Source: Paenibacillus sp. NFR01 | GTDB lineage: Bacteria > Bacillota > Bacilli > Paenibacillales > Paenibacillaceae | NCBI RefSeq assembly: GCF_900111565.1 | Contig: NZ_FOIK01000001.1 | Span: 1,333,309-1,397,308 of the forward strand | DNA: 64,000 bases | Direction of reading: 5' to 3' | Shown: piece after piece, positions 58,999 to 64,000 of the stretch | Layout of the letters: every line of letters starts with the position of its first letter | Position numbering within the stretch: the stretch's first letter is position 1 | Made by a program: the position numbers and the translations under genes | The notes under the pieces: model-generated | What the model saw: only the letters and a program-made list of their open reading frames with translations | The model's database searches: none | What the model was told of the DNA's origin: nothing

Positions 58999-59667
58999 TT
59001 AACGGGTCGCCGACAACGCGGCTTCACGGATCGCCGAGATCGCCGCTTTGCGGTCGCTGGCGCCAAATACGGCGTTCCCGGCGACAAGCACATCCGCCCC
59101 CGCCTTGGCCACCAGCGGCGCCGTCTCGCGGGCGATACCGCCGTCCACTTCGATGCGCAGCTTGACATGTCCGGCTTCGTTCGCCCATTCGCGGATCTGG
59201 CGGATTTTACGCAGCGTCGAAGGAATAAAAGCTTGTCCGCCGAACCCCGGATTTACCGTCATCACCAGCACAAGATCGACATCCTCCAGCACTTCGCGGA
59301 TCGCCGATGCTGGCGTTCCCGGATTGATGGCGACCCCGGCCAGCAGGCCGAGCTCCTTGATCTGATGGACCGTGCGGTGCAAGTGCACGCAGGCTTCGGC
59401 ATGAACCGTAATGACGGCTGCGCCGGCAGCCGCGAAATCGGGGATATAACGTTCCGGCGCTTCAATCATCAGGTGAACATCCAGCGGCAACGCCGTATGC
59501 TGATGCACCGCCTTGACAATCGGCGGCCCCAGCGTAATATTCGGGACGAAATGCCCGTCCATCACGTCGACATGAATCCAGTCCGCTCCACCCGCCTCGG
59601 CTTGCTGAACTTCTGCGCCAAGAGCGGCGAAATCGGCAGACAATATGGAAGGAGCAATCGTTATCAT
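58999..59667 (-). CDS. rpe: Ribulose-phosphate 3-epimerase
   Basis: This 222-residue TIM barrel converts ribulose 5-phosphate to xylulose 5-phosphate. Blocks include [36 protein letters not shown] with catalytic Asp and metal ligands, [29 protein letters not shown] and [35 protein letters not shown] precedes the ATG. The gene starts 3 bases after rsgA. The thiamine pyrophosphokinase gene usually next in Bacillus is not present here. Confidence 0.96.
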   Translation of the reverse strand: MITIAPSILSADFAALGAEVQQAEAGGADWIHVDVMDGHFVPNITLGPPIVKAVHQHTALPLDVHLMIEAPERYIPDFAAAGAAVITVHAEACVHLHRTVHQIKELGLLAGVAINPGTPASAIREVLEDVDLVLVMTVNPGFGGQAFIPSTLRKIRQIREWANEAGHVKLRIEVDGGIARETAPLVAKAGADVLVAGNAVFGASDRKAAISAIREAALSATR

Positions 59668-59670
59668 GGC

Positions 59671-60579
59671 TTAGTACCTCCGCTTTTTCTCTTTCATTTC
59701 GGTGTAGAACTGCTTGTAATGCTCGTACCGGCTTTCGGCAATCTCGCCGGCTTCCTTCGCCTCAATGACCTTGCAGCCCGGCTCATGCAGATGGCTGCAG
59801 CCGCGAAATTTGCATTCCTCAGCATAGGCTGAGAATTCGCGGAAGCATACCGACAATTCCTCTACGCCTAGCTCCAGGAAATCCAGTTGGCTGAAGCCCG
59901 GCGTATCGGCGACAAAACCGCCGCCGCCGATATCCAGCAGCTCGACATGCCGGGTCGTATGGCGGCCGCGGCCCAGCCGCAGGCTGATCTCCCCGGTCTC
60001 CAGTTCAAGGCCGGGGATCAGCCGGTTAAGCAGCGTGGACTTGCCAACGCCGGACTGGCCGGAGAAGACGCTGATCGAACCGGCGAGCCGTTTGTGAAGC
60101 TCGTCGCTGCCCGAGCCGGTCAGCGAACTGGTGACCATCACCTCGTAGCCGATCTGCTCGTACAGCGATTTTACCTGTTCCACAGTCCGCCCTTCATCCT
60201 CTTCCAGATCCTGCTTGGTGAGCACGATCAAGGTGTCCAAGCCGGAATGCTCGATATGCACGAGAAATTTGTCAAGCAGGCTCAGGTTCATGTCAGGCTC
60301 GCGGACGGAAAACAGCAGCACCGCGAGTTTGACGTTCGCCACCGGAGGACGGATCAGCTCCGACTCGCGAGGCAGAATTTCGTCAACGGTTCCCTCGTTG
60401 TTTTCGGTCAGGGAGTACATGATCCGGTCGCCCACGAGCGGGGTATGGCCCTTCTTCTTGAGAATTCCCCGCCCGCGGCATTGCACCGCCTCTTCATTGA
60501 CGGCGATTTCGCCATTCTCCCTCACCGGCTTGACATAATAATATCCGCTTAACGCCTTGATAATGATTCCTTCAGGCAT
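59671..60579 (-). CDS. rsgA: Ribosome biogenesis GTPase RsgA
   Basis: This 302-residue circularly permuted GTPase checks 30S subunit maturation. An OB fold spans about residues 1-75. GTPase motifs appear in permuted order: G4 LIVLTKQDLEE, G1 FSGQSGVGKSTLLNRL and G3 FVADTPGFSQLDF. The C-terminal zinc knuckle is CKFRGCSHLHEPGCKV (three Cys and a His). It is a PrkC phosphorylation target in Bacillus, and prkC lies just upstream on the same strand. Confidence 0.95.
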   Translation of the reverse strand: MPEGIIIKALSGYYYVKPVRENGEIAVNEEAVQCRGRGILKKKGHTPLVGDRIMYSLTENNEGTVDEILPRESELIRPPVANVKLAVLLFSVREPDMNLSLLDKFLVHIEHSGLDTLIVLTKQDLEEDEGRTVEQVKSLYEQIGYEVMVTSSLTGSGSDELHKRLAGSISVFSGQSGVGKSTLLNRLIPGLELETGEISLRLGRGRHTTRHVELLDIGGGGFVADTPGFSQLDFLELGVEELSVCFREFSAYAEECKFRGCSHLHEPGCKVIEAKEAGEIAESRYEHYKQFYTEMKEKKRRY

Positions 60580-60632
60580 ACACCGTGATCCACCCTCCCG
60601 TAATTGGTTCCTCCAGGCAAAAGATCGTACAC

Positions 60633-62810
60633 TTAGTTTCCTTTGCCTTTTTTCGCGTGATCATCTTTCTTGCCATTTCCGTTATTCTTAATGATAAATC
60701 CCGTCTGGTCTGTACCCGAATTCCCTCCATTGCCGGCATCAGCCGGCGTAACCTCCGGGTTGTCCGTAGCCGGCGGCTCGGTCGGTTCCACGGATGGCAC
60801 CGGCGTCTCGGTGACCGGGGGCTCGGGCTGAGGAACGGTACCGTTCTTCGCATCGGCATAGAAGATCTGGTACGTCTCCAGATAATTACCGTCCTGGTAC
60901 ACCGAAACGACACCATCCTTGTTCGGCGCCAGCACAAGGTTCACGGAGAGCTGCTGCTCTTTCGCAATCGTCCGCGTCCCCCACTCCTGATTGGCTCCGT
61001 CATTGCGGGCATCGGAATATACGATGCGGATTTTGCTCTTTTCCCCGGCTTTGGTTGGCGCTACCGGAACGTTAAAGGTATATTCCAGCGCTTCCGGCGG
61101 GTATCCTGTGCTGAGGGTAATCGTAATTTTTTCGCCCGGTGCGACAAGATCGTCTTTTTCATAAGGCCATTGCTTCGTAACCTTGCCCTTGTCGACAGAG
61201 AAACTGGATTCTTCCTTAACGGCATCTAAAACAAGACCGTTCGTTTCAAGAATCTGTTTGGCTTCATCCTGCGATTTGCCGAGCAGATCCGGCATCTTGA
61301 TGCTCTCTTTGCCTTTGCTGACGATCACTTTGATGGTGGCCGTTTCCGGATCGAACTCGCTGTTTGCCGCAGGCTCCGTCGTAATGACTTGGCCTTCCGG
61401 GAAGTCCTCGCTGTTGCGGCTGTCCTGGGTAATCCGCTCCTGCGCCACGCCCATCGCCATCAATTCCTTGACGGCATCGTCAAACGATTTGGTGGACAGA
61501 TCCGGCATCGTAGACGTCGTCTTGGCGGTGCTGACCGTAAGTGCGACATGCGTGCCTTCCTTAACGATCGAATCGGGCTTTTTATTCTGCTCCCAAACTA
61601 CATTTTCCGCAAAATTCGGATTGTATTCCTGAGTGACCGGATCTTCGACGATCAGGCCGACATCGGAAAGCGCCTTGGTTGCATCCTCTAACGTCATATT
61701 CACCACGTTCGGCACCGTAACGTCCTTAACGTCGAATTTGGCTTTGACGTACATCACCACGCCGGTCATGGCCAACAGCAATAGCAGAGTCAAGCCAATC
61801 AGCAGCGTCGGACGCACCCATTTGCGCTTGTTGTTCTCCGGCGGCGTTCCTTCTTCCCTGCGGCGCATCCGCTCTTCTCCCCCTGAACCCCGGCTGCCGA
61901 GCCCGTTCTGAATCGGCTTAATCGCCGGAATGACGCGCGTTTTCGCTTCATCGTCATCGTCGTTAAACTTAGCCTTGGCTTCGCTCCGCCGTTCCGGCAG
62001 CAGGCAGGTCTCCAGATCCTGGAGCATTTCCTTGGCAGACTGGTAACGTTCTTCCGGATTTTTGCGCATGGAACGAAGGATTACGTTCTCTACGCTCTGC
62101 GGAATCAGCGGATTCAGCTTGCGCGGCTCTTCAAACTCCTCCTGAAGATGCTTCAGCGCGACGCTGATTGGGCTTTCTCCCAAAAACGGCAGTACGCCGG
62201 TCAACATCTGGTACAGCACGATCCCCAGCGAATAGAGGTCCGACTTCTCCCCTGTCGTTACCCCTTTGGCATGTTCCGGCGAAAAATAGTGCACCGAACC
62301 GACTACCGAGCCCGTCTGGGTTATTGTCGTGGACGTAACCGCCCGGGCGATTCCGAAATCCGTTACTTTCACCCGGCCGTTGCGGCCGATCAAAATGTTA
62401 TGCGGTTTGATATCGCGGTGGATGATTTGATTCTGATGCGCATGCTCCAGCGCGTCGCAGATCTGCGACGCGATCCGGACCGCCTCGTCCACCTGCAGCG
62501 GGGCGCGCTCCTTGATGATTTCGTTCAGGTTTTTGCCCTCGACATATTCCATAACGATATAATGAATATCTTCTTCTTGCCCGACGTCGTAGATGCTGAC
62601 TACGTTCGGATGGGACAACGAAGCGGCGGATTGCGCTTCCCGTCTGAATCTGCGAATAAATTCTTCATCATGTACGAATTGATTGCGAAGCACTTTTATG
62701 GCGACGTTCCGGTTCAGCAAAATATCATGGGCCCGGTATACGAGCGCCATGCCGCCTCCTCCGATCCGTTCGATGACTTGGTAGCGGCCGCCCAGTTCGT
62801 GACCGATCAT
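60633..62810 (-). CDS. prkC: Ser/Thr protein kinase with PASTA repeats
   Basis: This 725-residue membrane kinase has an N-terminal Hanks-type domain: GGGGMALVYRAHD, K40-region NVAIKVL, IIHRDIKPHNIL, VTDFGIAR and SDLYSLGIVLYQMLTG. A transmembrane helix lies at about 338-358 (TLLIGLTLLLLLAMTGVVMYV). Three PASTA repeats follow that sense muropeptides (VPNVVNMTLEDATKAL, MPDLSTKSFDDAVKEL, MPDLLGKSQDEAKQIL). A non-repeat domain and a Pro/Glu/Asn-rich basic tail end the protein. Its start overlaps the phosphatase gene by 4 bases. It controls growth, germination and translation-related targets. Confidence 0.95.
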   Translation of the reverse strand: MIGHELGGRYQVIERIGGGGMALVYRAHDILLNRNVAIKVLRNQFVHDEEFIRRFRREAQSAASLSHPNVVSIYDVGQEEDIHYIVMEYVEGKNLNEIIKERAPLQVDEAVRIASQICDALEHAHQNQIIHRDIKPHNILIGRNGRVKVTDFGIARAVTSTTITQTGSVVGSVHYFSPEHAKGVTTGEKSDLYSLGIVLYQMLTGVLPFLGESPISVALKHLQEEFEEPRKLNPLIPQSVENVILRSMRKNPEERYQSAKEMLQDLETCLLPERRSEAKAKFNDDDDEAKTRVIPAIKPIQNGLGSRGSGGEERMRRREEGTPPENNKRKWVRPTLLIGLTLLLLLAMTGVVMYVKAKFDVKDVTVPNVVNMTLEDATKALSDVGLIVEDPVTQEYNPNFAENVVWEQNKKPDSIVKEGTHVALTVSTAKTTSTMPDLSTKSFDDAVKELMAMGVAQERITQDSRNSEDFPEGQVITTEPAANSEFDPETATIKVIVSKGKESIKMPDLLGKSQDEAKQILETNGLVLDAVKEESSFSVDKGKVTKQWPYEKDDLVAPGEKITITLSTGYPPEALEYTFNVPVAPTKAGEKSKIRIVYSDARNDGANQEWGTRTIAKEQQLSVNLVLAPNKDGVVSVYQDGNYLETYQIFYADAKNGTVPQPEPPVTETPVPSVEPTEPPATDNPEVTPADAGNGGNSGTDQTGFIIKNNGNGKKDDHAKKGKGN

Positions 62811-63583
62811 CTATTCCACTCCTTTGTTTCGGGCACAGCGGCCTCTCCTTGATGTTCTAGCAGAGCGACGCTGATGTTATCGCCGCCACCGGCAAGTAAA
62901 GCCAGTTGAAGTAAACGGTCCGCTCGTTCCTCTAAGGGAATTTCATGGATGCCCGCCACCTTGCCCAGATGCTCAAGGCTGACAAAATTACTGAGCCCAT
63001 CACTGCACAGCAGCAGCTGTTCTCCGGTGGCGATCCGGACGGCCATCATATCTGCCGTCACTTCGGCATCGGTGCCGACCGCACGGGTCAGCACATTGCG
63101 CCGGGGATGATTGTCCAACTCCTCCACGCTGAGCTGGCCGTTTTTGAACAGTTCATTGACCAGCGTATGATCTTCGGTTAATTGCGTTGCCACCCCGTCC
63201 TTTACCAGGTAAGCTCTGCTGTCCCCGACGTGGCCGATAAAACCGGCATCATCCCGGAGCAGCACCGCCACGACGGTTGTGCCCATATTGTAGAATTTTT
63301 CGTCGCGTGAAGCTTCGCTGTACACCGTCCGGTTGGCTTCCGCTATCGCATCCGCAAGCGCCCGTTCAAGCTCCTCCCCGGGAAGCTCGTACGGCAAGCC
63401 GTCCAGAGACTTACGGATGCTCTCCAAGGCAAGACGGCTGGCGGTATCCCCGGCCAAATGTCCGCCCATCCCGTCGGCGATAATGCCGAGGGTATAACCG
63501 TGGCGCGTGGCGCCGATCCAGACCGAATCCTCATTGACCGTGCGCACACGGCCAACGTCGCTGGCATGAACTGTTCTGATCAA
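62807..63583 (-). CDS. prpC: PP2C-type protein phosphatase
   Basis: This 258-residue phosphatase starts with TTG and has GAGG nearby. Metal-binding and core motifs are TVNEDSVW, GIIADGMGGHLAGDTAS, FIGHVGDSRAYLV, TRAVGTDAEVTADM, LLLCSDGLSNFV and GGGDNISVALL. It reverses phosphorylation by PrkC, whose gene overlaps it by 4 bases. It lies 6 bases after rlmN, so the three probably share a transcript. Confidence 0.95.
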   Translation of the reverse strand: MIRTVHASDVGRVRTVNEDSVWIGATRHGYTLGIIADGMGGHLAGDTASRLALESIRKSLDGLPYELPGEELERALADAIAEANRTVYSEASRDEKFYNMGTTVVAVLLRDDAGFIGHVGDSRAYLVKDGVATQLTEDHTLVNELFKNGQLSVEELDNHPRRNVLTRAVGTDAEVTADMMAVRIATGEQLLLCSDGLSNFVSLEHLGKVAGIHEIPLEERADRLLQLALLAGGGDNISVALLEHQGEAAVPETKEWNR

Positions 63584-63589
63584 ATATCC

Positions 63590-64000
63590 TCACCCCAACT
63601 TCATATGTTTGGCGCGCAGCTGTCCGCATGCGGCCGCAATATCATGGCCCTGCTCACGGCGAATGGTCACGTTGATGCCCTGATCGGCCAGAATACGTTG
63701 AAATTCAAAAATATCTTTGCGGGAAGTCCGAACATATTTGCGTTCAGGCACGTGATTGACAGGGATGAGGTTGACGTGGCACAGCATCGTCTTGAGTACG
63801 TCCGCCAGTTCTTTCGCATGCTCGGGCTGATCATTGACGCCGCCGATCAGCGCATATTCGAACGAAATGCGGCGACCCGTCTTAGCCTGGTAATAACGCA
63901 GCGACTCGATGACATCGGCAAACGGATACCGGCGGTTGACCGGCATCAGCTTGGAACGCAAGGTATCGTTCGGCGCATGGATGGAGATCGCCAGGTTAAT
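63590..64000 (-). CDS. rlmN: 23S rRNA/tRNA adenine-C2 methyltransferase RlmN, C-terminal part (partial)
   Basis: The frame stays open to the window edge, so the 5' part and the radical-SAM CxxxCxxC cluster are outside. The visible 136 residues include [68 protein letters not shown] and the tail [22 protein letters not shown], whose Cys is the catalytic methyl-carrying residue. The enzyme methylates A2503 of 23S rRNA and A37 of some tRNAs. Confidence 0.93.
   Translation of the reverse strand: MNLAISIHAPNDTLRSKLMPVNRRYPFADVIESLRYYQAKTGRRISFEYALIGGVNDQPEHAKELADVLKTMLCHVNLIPVNHVPERKYVRTSRKDIFEFQRILADQGINVTIRREQGHDIAAACGQLRAKHMKLG

Noticed and set aside
1..64000. CRISPR array, prophage, insertion sequence, rRNA or tRNA genes
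   Set aside because: No regularly spaced long direct repeats, integrase or transposase motifs, or tRNA-like cloverleaf sequences were noticed anywhere in the window.

Overview
The window reads as chromosome of an endospore-forming, low-to-mid GC Firmicute, most likely Paenibacillus or a close relative. Supporting signs are strong GGAGG-type ribosome binding sites, frequent TTG/GTG starts, consensus sigma-A promoters, CcpA-type cre sites, the sporulation genes spoVM and spoVIF, and the conserved block rlmN-prpC-prkC-rsgA-rpe-spoVM-rpmB-fakA-fakB-recG. No rRNA, tRNA, CRISPR array, insertion sequence, prophage or integrase was seen. Sixty-three protein loci are described; two are broken genes and two run off the window edges.

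Left part (1-16.8 kb). It opens with a HEAT-repeat gene and a SWIM zinc-finger gene, probably the edge of a larger cluster. DesK/DesR-type membrane thermosensor genes follow, without a desaturase gene nearby. Then come an aldo/keto reductase, a disrupted HAD phosphatase, a TPR protein, a MarR-MMPL exporter pair, and a PadR operon carrying two DUF1048 proteins and a DrrAB-like ABC exporter. GNAT, rpiA, macro-domain and small membrane genes close the section.

Middle part (16.9-37.6 kb). It holds a transaldolase-like aldolase, a MarR-MFS efflux operon with a clear promoter/operator, the RNA polymerase recycling factor HelD, and an aromatic acid exporter. A strong promoter and terminator between the last two define a candidate small RNA. 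An unusual Hfq paralogue, a 6-phosphogluconolactonase, a LytTR-only regulator under a cre site, and a membrane-anchored PpiC foldase follow. A sugar island then joins a three-component sensor (binding protein, LytS-type kinase, AraC-type regulator) to a ChvE-MmsAB-type monosaccharide ABC importer.

Right part (37.6-64 kb). Cell-envelope and transport genes dominate first: metallophosphoesterase lipoprotein, stalk-domain proteins, LTA-synthase-like enzyme, frameshifted traX, aldose epimerase, MgtC, a TrpXYZ-like ABC importer, an NlpC/P60 hydrolase and a Ca2+-type P-ATPase. A DUF2500 gene carries 13 consecutive G residues at its 5' end. The window ends in the core block for DNA repair (RecG), fatty-acid phosphorylation (FakA/FakB), ribosome assembly (L28, RsgA), sporulation (SpoVM) and Ser/Thr phospho-signalling (PrkC/PrpC).

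Coordinates and starts were set by hand from reading frames and ribosome binding sites. Functions are family-level assignments made from recognised motifs, without database searches.
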